A stretch of 64,000 bases of DNA from Prochlorococcus sp. MIT 1341 (GTDB lineage Bacteria > Cyanobacteriota > Cyanobacteriia > PCC-6307 > Cyanobiaceae). The stretch covers positions 1,534,001 through 1,598,000 of the forward strand of contig NZ_CP139304.1 in NCBI RefSeq assembly GCF_034092415.1, given 5' to 3'. The notes under the pieces were generated by a model. The model was given only the letters and a program-made list of their open reading frames with translations. It searched no databases and was not told the DNA's origin. Of this stretch, positions 11,328-21,406 are shown in pieces; within the stretch, counting starts at the first letter, position 1, and every line of letters starts with the position of its first letter. Both the position numbers and the translations under genes were made by a program.

Positions 11328-12278
11328 ATGGCTAATTTAAAGGACATTAGGGACCGGATTGTCTCAGTTAAAAACACACGAAAAATCACTGAGGCAATGA
11401 GGTTAGTAGCCGCAGCCAAGGTTCGTCGTGCTCAGGAACAGGTTCTCAGGAGTCGTCCCTTTGCAGATCGTTTAGCACGTGTTTTGGAAAATATTCAATC
11501 TCGTATTCGCTTCGAACTTGCTGATGCACCATTACTAAAGACTCGTGACCTAAAACAAATCACGCTAGTAGCAGTAACTGGTGATAGAGGTTTATGTGGA
11601 GGGTATAACTCCAATATTATTAAACGAACTGAGCAGCGATTTGCAGAGTTGAAGTCCCAGGGTTTTGATCCTGACTTAGTCTTAATTGGTCGTAAAGCAA
11701 TTACATATTTTCAAAACAGATCAAGCACTTATAAAATTCGTTCAACTTTCGCTGATCTTGAGCAAGTCCCAACTGCTCAAGATGCTGAGTCAATTACCAG
11801 TGAGGTTTTGGCGGAATTCCTTTCTGAGAGCACTGACAGAGTAGAGATGATTTATACCAAGTTCATTAATTTGGTAAGTTGTATGCCTGTCGTACAAACA
11901 CTTTTGCCATTAGACCCTCAGGGAATAGCAGCAGAAGAAGATGAGATCTTTAGGCTTACAACCAAAGAGAGTCGTTTGACTGTTGAAAAAGGTTCTGGAC
12001 CTGCAAATGAGCAACCAAGTCTTCCCTCAGATATTGTTTTTGAGCAAAGTCCTGAGCAATTGCTTAACTCATTACTTCCTCTTTACTTGCAAAACCAACT
12101 CTTGAGAGCATTGCAAGAGTCAGCTGCTTCTGAATTAGCCAGCAGAATGACTGCGATGAATAATGCAAGTGATAATGCAAAGGAATTAGCAAAGACTTTG
12201 ACCCTTGATTACAATAAGGCTCGTCAGGCTGCTATTACTCAAGAGATTCTTGAGGTTGTTGGAGGTTCTTGCAGCTAG
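11328..12278 (+). CDS. atpG: ATP synthase subunit gamma
   Basis: The central rotor shaft of F1. The 316 residues have the N-terminal helix [20 protein letters not shown] and the C-terminal helix ending in EILEVVGG. The central region is longer than in non-photosynthetic bacteria (about residues 197-235), which is the cyanobacterial/chloroplast insertion; the cysteine pair of the plant redox switch is not visible in it. A strong AGGAGG ribosome site lies twelve bases before the start. It ends the first atp cluster. Confidence 0.97.
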   Translation: MANLKDIRDRIVSVKNTRKITEAMRLVAAAKVRRAQEQVLRSRPFADRLARVLENIQSRIRFELADAPLLKTRDLKQITLVAVTGDRGLCGGYNSNIIKRTEQRFAELKSQGFDPDLVLIGRKAITYFQNRSSTYKIRSTFADLEQVPTAQDAESITSEVLAEFLSESTDRVEMIYTKFINLVSCMPVVQTLLPLDPQGIAAEEDEIFRLTTKESRLTVEKGSGPANEQPSLPSDIVFEQSPEQLLNSLLPLYLQNQLLRALQESAASELASRMTAMNNASDNAKELAKTLTLDYNKARQAAITQEILEVVGGSCS

Positions 12279-12487
12279 AGGTTAATAAGGGTATTTATTT
12301 ACTTTTTCCTACATAGCGCTATTTCTTTATAGGTATCACAATAGTTTATTTTTCAAACAGAGAATATTTGATTTTGTCTTTTGCGGAATCTCTACCTGTT
12401 CTTTAGGACTGATAATATTAAGATTGTATTTATCCCCTTTTGTAAACATAAGGGGTCATTTAGTTTTCTTTTTGGGTCATATCACAC

Positions 12488-12685
12488 ATGAAGTTAAATA
12501 CTCATAAACTTCAATTGACTTGGCCAGATGAATTGCCTCCAGAGCATTTGCGGCCGTGGCTGTTAAGGGAATTGAAGAGTCTTGGAAAACCTTTGCGTTG
12601 GGCGATTACCTTAATTAGGCCTTGCGAGTCAGGAAGTTGTCGACTGATAATTGTTGAGGCGGTTGTAATCAAGGGAGAAAAATAA
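12488..12685 (+). CDS. Small conserved hypothetical protein (65 aa)
   Basis: A 65-residue protein beginning MKLNTHKLQLTWPDELPP and containing LRPWLLRELKSLGKPLRWAI. It has no signal peptide and no recognised motif. It lies 14 bases before the DUF3326 gene on the same strand, with a 209-base AT-rich gap from the atp cluster, so it probably starts a two-gene unit. The function is unknown. Confidence 0.65.
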   Translation: MKLNTHKLQLTWPDELPPEHLRPWLLRELKSLGKPLRWAITLIRPCESGSCRLIIVEAVVIKGEK

Positions 12686-12698
12686 TTCTGAATAATCA

Positions 12699-13826
12699 AT
12701 GAAATTATCTTTTTCGCGAAACAATTTAATTCAGTCAGCTCCCTTGCCAACCCTGTTAGTGATTCCATCAGGCATTGGATGTTCTTTTGGTGGCTATGCA
12801 GGTGATGCAATGCCAATAGCACGCTTATTAGCTGCAGCTGCAGGATGTTTGATAACCCATCCAAACGTAATGAATGGAGGCTCTCTTTACTGGAATGATC
12901 CTCGCATATTTTACGTTGAAGGATATAGCTTGGATCGCTTTACTGCTGGAGAGATACTGTTAGAACCAGTGCGGCAGCAACGAATTGGCTTACTTCTAGA
13001 TGCGGGAATTGAGACAGAGTTACGAGAGAGGCATATGCAGGTAGCAGATGGATGTAAAGCCAGTCTTGGATTAAATATTGGCCCTGTGGTTATAACTGAT
13101 ACCTCATTGGGGATAACTCTTAGGAAGGGTTCCAGTGGAAGTAGTTGGGGTGATCTGGAGTGCCCAGCGTCACTTCTTAGGGGTGGTGAGGTTTTGAAGA
13201 AGCATGGGGCAACTGCTATTGCTGTGGTGTCTAGATTTCCTGATGACTTTGGCTCTGATGATCTTAAGGATTACCGGGAAGGACATGGTGTTGACTTATT
13301 AGCTGGTGCTGAGGCATTGATAAGTCACCTTCTTGTTCGTCATTTAGGCATACCTTGCGCTCATTCTCCCGCACTTAATTCATTGCCTTTAGAGGTTTCG
13401 ATTGATCCTAGGGTCGCAGGAGAGGAGATTGGACATACTTTTTTATCTTCCGTTCTGGTTGGGTTGAGTCGAGCCCCTGATTTAATTCCTGCAAAGGTCT
13501 TAGCAGAGGCCTTGCCTCATGCGCATCACTTGTTGTCTGCTAAGGATATTGGTGCGCTGGTTGTTCCTGACGGAGCCTTAGGAGGAGAATCTACTCTTGC
13601 ATGCTTAGAACGAAAAATTCCGGTAATTGCTGTTACGAATCAATCCGTACTTCGTGTGACTAAGGCTGCCCTTGGCTTCGAGAACGAAGGTAGTGCTTTA
13701 GATTCCAATCAAGTTTTAACTGCGGAAAGTTATCTTGAGGCAGCTGGGTTGGTAACTCTTTTAAGGGAAGGGATATCTATAGAGGCATTACGAAGACCAG
13801 TCAAGTCAGTCAGAGAAGCTACTTGA
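12699..13826 (+). CDS. DUF3326 family protein
   Basis: A 375-residue protein of the cyanobacterial and plant DUF3326 family, recognised by VIPSGIGCSFGGYAGDA near residue 22, then ITHPNVMNGGSLYW, LRKGSSGSSWGDLECPA and the Gly/Ser-rich VPDGALGGESTLACLE. It has no membrane segments. I know of no established enzymatic role for this family. It probably shares a transcript with the preceding 65-residue gene. Confidence 0.8.
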   Translation: MKLSFSRNNLIQSAPLPTLLVIPSGIGCSFGGYAGDAMPIARLLAAAAGCLITHPNVMNGGSLYWNDPRIFYVEGYSLDRFTAGEILLEPVRQQRIGLLLDAGIETELRERHMQVADGCKASLGLNIGPVVITDTSLGITLRKGSSGSSWGDLECPASLLRGGEVLKKHGATAIAVVSRFPDDFGSDDLKDYREGHGVDLLAGAEALISHLLVRHLGIPCAHSPALNSLPLEVSIDPRVAGEEIGHTFLSSVLVGLSRAPDLIPAKVLAEALPHAHHLLSAKDIGALVVPDGALGGESTLACLERKIPVIAVTNQSVLRVTKAALGFENEGSALDSNQVLTAESYLEAAGLVTLLREGISIEALRRPVKSVREAT

Positions 13827-13912
13827 TATTTTGGAAGTATTAAAGATTAACTACTTTTGTAAGCTGTATATAAGGACTTCGCCTTCGCTTGGAAGTTAAT
13901 AACTTAATAATG

Positions 13913-15052
13913 TCACCTAAGGCAAGCCATTGGATGTCTTGGAGCAACCCCAAGCGCCTTCGCTACGCCTGGATGACAGATTGAGCCATTGACCGTGTTT
14001 AATCCAGACAGAAGTTCTGGCCTTTCAGTAATTGCTTTCTCGAGACCCCTTCCAGCAATGCCAAGAATATAGGGGAGCGTAACACTTGTCAGTGCTTCGG
14101 TAGATGTAAAAGGAACAGCACCTGGCATGTTCCCAACAGCATAGTGCTGAACACCATGAATATTCACAGTGGGTTGAGTATGTGTTGTTTCTTTGCTTGT
14201 TGAAACGCATCCACCTTGGTCAATTGCAACGTCGACTATTACCGAATTGGACTTCATTTGCTGAACCATTTTTTCTGTGATTAATGTTGGTGCTCGACCT
14301 CCGGGCGTAAGCACTGCTCCAATTAATAGATCAACTGTAGGGACAATTCTTTCAAGAAGCCCTCTACTGCTGACCAAACTGACAAGCCTCCCGTTTCTGT
14401 TTGTTTCAAGTTTACGAAGTCTCTCTGGCGATCGGTCTAGCAGAATTACTTCGGCATCCATCGCAGCTGCAACCCTTGCAGCATTCCACCCAACAGTGCC
14501 AGCTCCTAGCACGGCAACTTTCGCGGGACTAACACCTGTGCACCCACCAATCAGAACCCCTCTACCCCCTTTTGGACGTTCAAGAAGGTTCGCACCTGTC
14601 TGAGCAGCTAATCGGCCAGCTATTTCACTCATAGGTGCTAATAGTGGCAAAAAGCCAGTTTGCATTTGTACTGTTTCGTAGCCAATCCCAGTTGCTTTAG
14701 ATTTCAGCAGTGCTTCGCCAACTTTCGGATAGGCGGCTAGGTGTAAATAGGTGAAAAGGACCATGTCTTCCCGTAGAAAACAGAATTCTTCTTTTTGGGG
14801 CTCTTTAACCTTCACAACAAGATGTGTGCACCAAGCCTCTTCCTTGCTCACGATTTGTGCGCCTGCCTGGGCAAAGTAATCATCCGAGATCCCTGCGCCT
14901 TCGCCTGCACCAGATTGAACTCGTACCTCTAAGCCTTGTGTAACAAGCTCTTTTACTCCGTCTGGGGTTAAAGCAACACGGAGTTCATCAGCTTTGATTT
15001 CTTTTGGAATCCCAATGGTGGCCATTGGTTTAGAGAGAACGGAAGATCCCAT
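13913..15052 (-). CDS. ald: Alanine dehydrogenase
   Basis: Catalyses the NAD-dependent interconversion of L-alanine and pyruvate plus ammonium. The N-terminal domain has IGIPKEIKADELRVALTP, the substrate Lys in VKVKEP (Lys83) and the catalytic His in LFTYLHLAA (His104); the NAD fold shows VLGAGTVGWNAA near residue 186. An internal Met at position 10 (15025) is an equally plausible start and is where most homologues begin. It is a single gene convergent with the DUF3326 gene. Confidence 0.94.
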   Translation of the reverse strand: MGSSVLSKPMATIGIPKEIKADELRVALTPDGVKELVTQGLEVRVQSGAGEGAGISDDYFAQAGAQIVSKEEAWCTHLVVKVKEPQKEEFCFLREDMVLFTYLHLAAYPKVGEALLKSKATGIGYETVQMQTGFLPLLAPMSEIAGRLAAQTGANLLERPKGGRGVLIGGCTGVSPAKVAVLGAGTVGWNAARVAAAMDAEVILLDRSPERLRKLETNRNGRLVSLVSSRGLLERIVPTVDLLIGAVLTPGGRAPTLITEKMVQQMKSNSVIVDVAIDQGGCVSTSKETTHTQPTVNIHGVQHYAVGNMPGAVPFTSTEALTSVTLPYILGIAGRGLEKAITERPELLSGLNTVNGSICHPGVAKALGVAPRHPMACLR

Positions 15053-15112
15053 GAGCTATAACTGCTTTTTTATAGGTTGGCTAAACACAAACAGACTGAC
15101 CAGATATTGGCA

Positions 15113-16807
15113 TTATGAGGCTGCTATAGGTATTCTCCAACCTGTACCAAAGGCTTGAGGACTAATCTTTAAGACTGGCGGAGCTTGCCTCCGCTTAAAT
15201 TCACCTTTTTTCAAAAGCATACTTATTTTCTTGATTAGTTCTGGATCGTATCCCTTGGTTATTAATGCTTTTGTGGTAAGTCGTTCTTCTATAAAGCCTC
15301 TAAGAATTGGGTCCAGAATGGAATAAGCAGGTAGAGAGTCGCTGTCTAGTTGATTCTCACGTAATTCTGCACTTGGCAATTTCTCAAGTATTTTTTTCCC
15401 AATCACATCGCCTTTAACGTGCAGTCCAATGTTTTTACGAAAGTTTTCGGGTGATTGGTTATCCAGCCAATGGCAAAGTTCAAAGACATTCGTTTTATAG
15501 AGATCTCCTATCACAGCCAATCCTCCATTCATGTCTCCATAGAGAGTGCAGTAACCAACGGCTAGTTCAGATTTATTGCCTGTGGAGAGTAAAAGCTGAC
15601 TGTTTTGGTTCGCTACTGCCATGAGGAGAGTACCGCGTATACGTGATTGCAAGTTTTCAGCAGTTACACCTTTTGGAGATTCCCCAAGGGATTTCTTTAA
15701 GGAAGTGTCAAAGCATTCCATTAGTTGAGTTATTGGGATCGTTTTCGTTGAAATTTCTAATCGTTCTGCAAGTTCCTTTGAGTCAGTAATTGATCCTTGC
15801 GAGCTCCAAGGGGAAGGCATTAGCAGAGCAGTTACATTTTCTGCTCCTAACGCAGCAGAAGCAACAACGGCTACTAAAGCAGAGTCAATACCCCCACTAA
15901 GGCCTAATAGAGCTTTCTTGAAACCACACTTTTTAGCATAGTCACGTACACCTAGAACCAGTGCATGTAAGACATCTTCCATGTAATTGTTATCCATTTC
16001 ATTTTTTAGTGCTTGGATGTGGTTTGTATCCCAAATCTCTAAACTCTCACGATAGCTTGGTAGCTGTAGAACCATCCCTTTCGGATGTTTCAGGACAAAG
16101 CTTGCACCATCAAAAATCAGTTCATCATTAGCACCTACTTGATTTAAATAGATCACGGGACAATTAAGTCTTTGGCTGGCTTTATTTGCAATGTCTACTC
16201 TTAATTGTTGTTTTGAGGTATTGAATGGTGATGCAGAGAGGTTTATTAATAAATTGATTTTTTCATTAATGAGTTTTTTGATTGGGTCAGGACCGCTTAT
16301 GCGTTGTGCTTGCAGCTCTTCTTCGACCCAAAGGTCTTCGCAGATAGTTATTCCAATTTTCCAGGTTTCGCCATTTTTTTTGAAATGAATCATTCCTGGA
16401 GAGTTTGCAGCTCGAAAATAACGCGTTTCGTCGAAGACGTCGTAGCTAGGAAGAAGTTGTTTGCGCGCTACGACTCTCCATGTTTCAGCATTGATTAGGG
16501 CTATTGAATTAAATAATTTTGGGATTCTTTGATCAGATATACCTTCAGCGATACCAACTAAAATACTTATTTTGGGAACTTTAGTCGCAATGATTTCACA
16601 AAGGGATTGGAGAATCCTTTCTTGGAGCTTTATATATTGTTCATTTAGAAGCAAGTCTTTCGGGGGATATCCCCAAAGCGATAATTCAGGAGTAACTAGT
16701 AGGTCTGCAGAGTAAGAATCAGCTTCTATGCATGCAGCTTCGATAAGTGCAGCGTTTCCCAGGAGGTCTCCAACTAAGGGATTAAGTTGAGCAAGGGCTA
16801 CACGCAT
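15113..16807 (-). CDS. nadE: Glutamine-dependent NAD+ synthetase
   Basis: Makes NAD from deamido-NAD and ATP, taking ammonia from glutamine. The N-terminal nitrilase-like glutaminase domain (about residues 1-260) has the Glu/Lys/Cys set, with the Cys in GITICEDLWVEE. The C-terminal synthetase domain has the PP-loop GLSGGIDSALVA near residue 300. The length (564) is usual for the two-domain form. Its ATG overlaps the nadD stop region, so the last two steps of NAD synthesis are encoded together. Confidence 0.96.
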   Translation of the reverse strand: MRVALAQLNPLVGDLLGNAALIEAACIEADSYSADLLVTPELSLWGYPPKDLLLNEQYIKLQERILQSLCEIIATKVPKISILVGIAEGISDQRIPKLFNSIALINAETWRVVARKQLLPSYDVFDETRYFRAANSPGMIHFKKNGETWKIGITICEDLWVEEELQAQRISGPDPIKKLINEKINLLINLSASPFNTSKQQLRVDIANKASQRLNCPVIYLNQVGANDELIFDGASFVLKHPKGMVLQLPSYRESLEIWDTNHIQALKNEMDNNYMEDVLHALVLGVRDYAKKCGFKKALLGLSGGIDSALVAVVASAALGAENVTALLMPSPWSSQGSITDSKELAERLEISTKTIPITQLMECFDTSLKKSLGESPKGVTAENLQSRIRGTLLMAVANQNSQLLLSTGNKSELAVGYCTLYGDMNGGLAVIGDLYKTNVFELCHWLDNQSPENFRKNIGLHVKGDVIGKKILEKLPSAELRENQLDSDSLPAYSILDPILRGFIEERLTTKALITKGYDPELIKKISMLLKKGEFKRRQAPPVLKISPQAFGTGWRIPIAAS

Positions 16808-17397
16808 TATTTTTTTGCACTTAAGCCGTAGAGATTTTGCTCAAACAACATTGGCAAAATTTCCCTGGGGATGTCATTTGGGGATGTATTATTGCGAACT
16901 TTTGAACTCGCGGCACCTGGAATCTTAAGAGGCAATAATTCGATATGACCACCTAGAGACTTCAAAGTCTCTATTGCCAAGGGATCCATTGGCCACCCTT
17001 CACGAGGTGCAATTCCTATTCGCGCTTTCTGAAGAATGTCTTTTGCTTGAACCCAGGTAGGAATTTGACTAGTAAGATCACTCCCAATTACAAATATCAA
17101 ATCTTTAGTAGGCCATAATTCTTTTGCGCGCTCCAAGGTAGTAATAGTCCAAGGGCTACTCAGTTCTTGCATTAGCTCCAAGTGAGGGTTGGAGATGGTT
17201 TTCACTAGAGCGTTTAACATTTCCCGGCGTTTCAGGATTGGTGCTCCGTGTTGCTTAATTGGGTTGTCACTGGCCCAAGTCTTAACTTTTGGGAAAAGAG
17301 TTAGCAACCCCTTCAATAGAGCTTGGTGTCCATAGGTTGGAGGATCTGCGCTTGTTCCAAACAGAGCAATTTCGTTTTCTTTTTTCTCCCTTTTCAT
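16807..17397 (-). CDS. nadD: Nicotinate-nucleotide adenylyltransferase
   Basis: Transfers AMP from ATP to nicotinate mononucleotide, the step before NadE. The nucleotidyltransferase motif reads GTSADPPTYGH (residues 14-24), with T-x-G-H in place of the more common H-x-G-H. I chose the ATG at 17397, which overlaps the upstream GTPase stop in an ATGA, rather than a longer frame up to 17448; this gives 196 residues. It shares its last base with nadE, and the order GTPase-nadD-nadE shows one operon. Confidence 0.92.
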   Translation of the reverse strand: MKREKKENEIALFGTSADPPTYGHQALLKGLLTLFPKVKTWASDNPIKQHGAPILKRREMLNALVKTISNPHLELMQELSSPWTITTLERAKELWPTKDLIFVIGSDLTSQIPTWVQAKDILQKARIGIAPREGWPMDPLAIETLKSLGGHIELLPLKIPGAASSKVRNNTSPNDIPREILPMLFEQNLYGLSAKK

Positions 17398-18716
17398 GGT
17401 AAAAAAGCTTTCAGATAGTGACGTTCGTTTTGTGAAGCAATAGGCCATTCGCCTAACCAGTTCTTTGCTTGTGGATCGCTGTTTGCTAAATACTTGAGCA
17501 TTGTTTTTGGAATTGCCATTCGTCGATTACTTCCTCTCATAAGTTCTGTTGCTGCCATTCGACCGGTCAACTTGGTTGTGTGAACAGCGATAACAGCCTG
17601 GACAATTGCTACAGGTGCAGCGGGTGCAAGTGTTATCCCTCCCGAGAATGGGGCGGCGATGAGAAGTAGTTGCCTCAAACTGCTTAAAGCTAGTTGGATA
17701 CCTAACTGGGCGCTGCCTAGGAGGATGCTATGACCAGATAGTCTTGTGAGCATTCGTCTTGCAGCAGGACCTCCCATCTGTATCCCATATATTTTGCAGA
17801 GCTGCATCACTAGAGCCGTATCAAAGGCTATACCTGCTGCCAAATCAAATAGTAATAGTGGATTGGCTGCTATTCCCGATGCCTTTATCGCGGCAAAGCG
17901 GCCTATAAGACCTTGAGCTGCTGTTTTATTTTGCTTAAGTCTCACTTGTTTAAGTTGGTTTTGGAAATGGTCGGCCAGTTGAAGTGTATTTAAGGCAAGA
18001 AGCAGTTCCCCCTGTTGCGCAAGTATCTGAATGAGATACTTGCGCAGTCCCTCTACTTTTGGCTTACATCTATGACTTCTGACTTTCTGATTAGTTGTAA
18101 GGTGAACCTCACGTGGTGCAGCTGAAACTGCTTCTATTTGGATTTGTTGAGCTGCTTTTGGTAGTCGGTTTCGAATACTTTTAATAAGCTCATTTTTTTC
18201 TTTAGGTGTCCATTGGTCGCATCGATTTAAAACAACAACAATTGGTTTTCCACTCCGGAGTAGTGCTTGGAGAGCATTGAGTTCGACATGGTTAATGTCT
18301 CCATCTAACACAAGAAGGATTAGATCAGATTGCAGAGCGATGCGAGCAGCAAGGCGACCTCGTCCTGCTGCTGAGATCTCATCTATGCCGGGCGTATCTA
18401 GGAGCTCAACAGTTTTGAGTTGATTAATATTCATCTCCCATTGGATAGTTTGGATATGACGAGTACACCCATGAGCAACATCCGTTGCGAATATTTCTTC
18501 GCTTAGTAGAGCATTTAGAAGACTTGATTTTCCAACACCTACTCGTCCAAAGACAGATATTCTTAAGCGTCTCTCATTAAGTCGGTGTATGTGTTTATCG
18601 AGATTGATGAGCTCTCCTTTTAGAAGGCTTTTTTCTCGGTAACTGATCTGTAAATTTTCTCTCCATTTGGATAACAATTGATGGCAGTTTAGAGCTGTTG
18701 GTTGGAATTCTTTCAT
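17394..18716 (-). CDS. Era-like GTPase with C-terminal hydrophobic region
   Basis: A TRAFAC-class GTPase of 440 residues. G1 is GRVGVGKS (57-64), G3 DTPG (107-110) and G4 NRCD (164-167). The C-terminal half contains several hydrophobic stretches like the DUF697 membrane region of YcjF-like proteins. The start at 18716 overlaps the preceding stop in an ATGA, and its own stop overlaps nadD the same way, so it is translationally coupled on both sides. The cellular role is unknown; ribosome- or membrane-linked work is a guess from the family. Confidence 0.82.
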   Translation of the reverse strand: MKEFQPTALNCHQLLSKWRENLQISYREKSLLKGELINLDKHIHRLNERRLRISVFGRVGVGKSSLLNALLSEEIFATDVAHGCTRHIQTIQWEMNINQLKTVELLDTPGIDEISAAGRGRLAARIALQSDLILLVLDGDINHVELNALQALLRSGKPIVVVLNRCDQWTPKEKNELIKSIRNRLPKAAQQIQIEAVSAAPREVHLTTNQKVRSHRCKPKVEGLRKYLIQILAQQGELLLALNTLQLADHFQNQLKQVRLKQNKTAAQGLIGRFAAIKASGIAANPLLLFDLAAGIAFDTALVMQLCKIYGIQMGGPAARRMLTRLSGHSILLGSAQLGIQLALSSLRQLLLIAAPFSGGITLAPAAPVAIVQAVIAVHTTKLTGRMAATELMRGSNRRMAIPKTMLKYLANSDPQAKNWLGEWPIASQNERHYLKAFLP

Positions 18717-19711
18717 GGATTTGATTTTCTCCACCAACCAGCTAGCACTGCTAGTACAGCGTCGGCTCGAATTAAACCAACAAATCCACCAAATTCATCT
18801 ACAACTACTCTGACACCACCTTTATCGGTCCTAAAACCTTCAAGAAGCCTATCGGCACGGATCATTTCTGGTACAAATTCAACGCTGTGACTAAGTTCGA
18901 CAGGCGTCATGTTGCCTCGACCTTCAAGCAAAGCTTTTAGGAGACATTCTCGATTTGCCATCCCTAGAACTTTGTCAACTTCTTCTCCCAAGACCACCCA
19001 CCACCGGGCATCGTTACTCAAGAGAGTACTCCGAAGGGAGGATAGGCTTGCAGAACCATCAAGGGTTGGTGCTGCAACTCTTGGGGTCATCAGGTCTCGA
19101 GCAGTGATGTCGTTGAGCTGAAAGACTTTGGAAATCATGGCGGCTTCATCTGCTTCTATTTGTCCTTTTTGAGATCCAAGTCTTGCTAGTTGACGGATTT
19201 CTTCTTCGTCAGTACTTAATTCGTTTTCCGCTCTTATTGCAGGCATTATTCTTTCTAAAAGCAATAAAAGTGGACGCATTATTAATCCCAGCAAATCTAA
19301 AATAGGTGCGCTTGCTAATGACACTTGCAGTGCAAGCCGGCTTCCAAGGGCTTTCGGCAATATTTCTCCGAATAGTATTACCAAAATCGTGAGGCTTATT
19401 GAGAAAAGTGGTAAGGCAACGCTGCTTATTTGTCTGGTCTCAAAAATAACCGCTGCATAACCTCCGAGCATGAGGCTGCCGAAAATATTAAATCCGTTGT
19501 TTGCAATTACTAAAATCGTAAGAGTGCGACCCAACCTTTGACGTAATTTTGCAAGTTTTCTAGACCCTTTTAATGCATTAGGCCGTGCGGCAAGCTCATG
19601 CACTCTAAAAGGGTTAACAGTAAGTAGGGCTGCTTCTACTCCTGAACATAGCGCGGAGCCGGTGAGCACGATGATCACAAGCAGGGCTAGTACAAATAAG
19701 TCGGAGCTCAT
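18713..19711 (-). CDS. CNNM/CorC-type membrane protein with CBS domains
   Basis: A 332-residue protein of the CNNM (DUF21) plus CBS-pair family, often annotated hemolysin-like and linked to Mg2+/Co2+ homeostasis. The N-terminal part (to about residue 165) has a short N-terminal membrane helix with ALCSGVEAALLTVNPFR, LVIANNGFNIFGSL and ILFGEILPKALGSR, all typical. The CBS region follows from about residue 205 (DLMTPRV). The C-terminal transport-associated domain of full CorC is missing. It is the first gene of the operon with the GTPase, nadD and nadE. Confidence 0.88.
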   Translation of the reverse strand: MSSDLFVLALLVIIVLTGSALCSGVEAALLTVNPFRVHELAARPNALKGSRKLAKLRQRLGRTLTILVIANNGFNIFGSLMLGGYAAVIFETRQISSVALPLFSISLTILVILFGEILPKALGSRLALQVSLASAPILDLLGLIMRPLLLLLERIMPAIRAENELSTDEEEIRQLARLGSQKGQIEADEAAMISKVFQLNDITARDLMTPRVAAPTLDGSASLSSLRSTLLSNDARWWVVLGEEVDKVLGMANRECLLKALLEGRGNMTPVELSHSVEFVPEMIRADRLLEGFRTDKGGVRVVVDEFGGFVGLIRADAVLAVLAGWWRKSNP

Positions 19712-20043
19712 GCTTTAGGTGTGAGTTGAAAGGCAAGCATCCTGATGAATTTTTCCATTAGTTCTGCATTTCTGCATTGTGGTAGAAATAACTCAGGACA
19801 GAGGCGAAAAATTAGAGGTTAAGCCTGAAAGGGAAACGTAGTGTTTTGAGTAGACCTTTTGCTTTGAATAAAGCAAGTTGCAGTTTTCTCGGCAAGTTCC
19901 GATATCCCTACGAAGGTTATATCGCATTTAGGGAATGGAGTTTAGTCTTGTCCTAGATGCGCTATTAAGGGTGTGGTTTATGGAGTTTGCTTCTTAAAGT
20001 CTTTTTCTATTCGGATGTGTCTCGTTTGCTTTAAACCTCAGCT
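19712..20043. other. Intergenic region between divergent genes
   Basis: A 332-base gap between the CNNM/CBS gene and pepP, which point away from each other. It must contain both promoters. I see no RNA gene, long repeat or convincing operator; the only local symmetry is the short GCTTTGAATAAAGC at about 19861-19874, a 14-base stem-loop of low significance. Confidence 0.35.
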
Positions 20044-21366
20044 GTGATTGATTTGACTACTTTTAACAAACGGCGTGAACGCTTTTTAGCTCAATTGGGA
20101 GATGTGGCGGCAATTATTCCTGCTGCATCGTTGGTGACCCATCATGCAGATTGTGAGCATCGTTTTAGGCAAGATAGTGATTTTTGGTATCTCACGGGCT
20201 TTGATGAGCCTGATGCTATAGCTCTCCTTTTGCCATTTAGGCCACTAGGGGAGAGATTTATTCTCTTTGTTCACCCTAAGGATCCAGCATTAGAGGTATG
20301 GCAAGGTTCGCGATGCGGAATAAAAGATGCAGTTAAATATTTTGGGGCAGATCTTGCGCATCCTTTAGACGAGTTTTCGCAGCGTTTAGGTGATTATCTT
20401 GTTGGAGCTGAATCCATTGCATTTCGAGTAGGAAAGCATTCCAAAGTTGAGGAGATTGTTTTGGGAGTTTGGTCTGCTCAACTTGACATGGCATCCAGAA
20501 GGGGTTTGGCGCCTTATTCGCTTATTGCACCGTGCCCTTTCATACATCAATTACGTTTGAGAAAGGATCCAGAGGAGTTAGAGAGAATGAGAGAGGCGGC
20601 TCGAATATCTGTTGAAGCTCACGAATTGGCAAGAAAAGTAGCTAGACCTGGGATGAATGAGCGAGAGCTACAAGCTGTTATTGAAAAACACTTTTTAGAA
20701 AAAGGTGCCAGAGGCCCTGCATATGGATCAATTGTTGCGACTGGAGATAATGCATGCATTTTGCATTACACGGCTAATAACGCACCTTTGAGAGATGGAG
20801 ACTTGTTATTGATAGATGCTGGCTGCTCTTTGGAGGATTATTACAACGCTGATATCACAAGGACCTTCCCTGTTAACGGTAAATTCAACTCTGAGCAGCG
20901 AGCTTTATATGAAATTGTTTTTGCGGCACAGCAAGCTGCTATTGAGACTATTTGCCCTGGACAAAATGCAGAAGGAGTTCACCAAGCTGCTCTAAAGGTT
21001 TTAGTTGAGGGGCTTTTAGAGATTGGCCTTCTGGTTGGGAGTGTGGATGAAGTTATTGAGAAAGGGTTTTATCGACATTTTTATATGCACCGTACAGGGC
21101 ATTGGTTGGGATTAGACGTTCATGACGTAGGTGCATATCGTTTAGGAGAATATCCTGTAGATCTTCAGTCGGGTATGGTTTTAACAGTTGAACCAGGCCT
21201 TTATATTAGTGAGCGTCTTCCAGTGCCAGAGGGGCAACCAGAAATAGATGACTGTTGGAAAGGAATTGGAATAAGAATAGAAGATGATGTGCTTGTTACA
21301 GATGATGGGTCTGAAGTTTTTACTGAGAGCGCTGTTTCTAAGGTCGAGGATGTAGAGAGATGCTAA
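20044..21366 (+). CDS. pepP: Xaa-Pro aminopeptidase
   Basis: Removes N-terminal residues that precede proline. The N-terminal creatinase-like domain has FRQDSDFWYLTGFDEPDA, and the C-terminal pita-bread domain carries the dinuclear-metal ligands: LLIDAGCSLEDYYNADITR (two Asp), MHRTGHWLGLDVHD (His), and Glu in VEPGLYI and GIRIEDDVLV. The length of 440 is usual. It starts with GTG. It stands alone, convergent with the HAD gene. Confidence 0.95.
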   Translation: MIDLTTFNKRRERFLAQLGDVAAIIPAASLVTHHADCEHRFRQDSDFWYLTGFDEPDAIALLLPFRPLGERFILFVHPKDPALEVWQGSRCGIKDAVKYFGADLAHPLDEFSQRLGDYLVGAESIAFRVGKHSKVEEIVLGVWSAQLDMASRRGLAPYSLIAPCPFIHQLRLRKDPEELERMREAARISVEAHELARKVARPGMNERELQAVIEKHFLEKGARGPAYGSIVATGDNACILHYTANNAPLRDGDLLLIDAGCSLEDYYNADITRTFPVNGKFNSEQRALYEIVFAAQQAAIETICPGQNAEGVHQAALKVLVEGLLEIGLLVGSVDEVIEKGFYRHFYMHRTGHWLGLDVHDVGAYRLGEYPVDLQSGMVLTVEPGLYISERLPVPEGQPEIDDCWKGIGIRIEDDVLVTDDGSEVFTESAVSKVEDVERC

Positions 21367-21406
21367 TTTTTTTTTTGAAAGCTAAATTTTTATTTTAGTC
21401 ATAGTT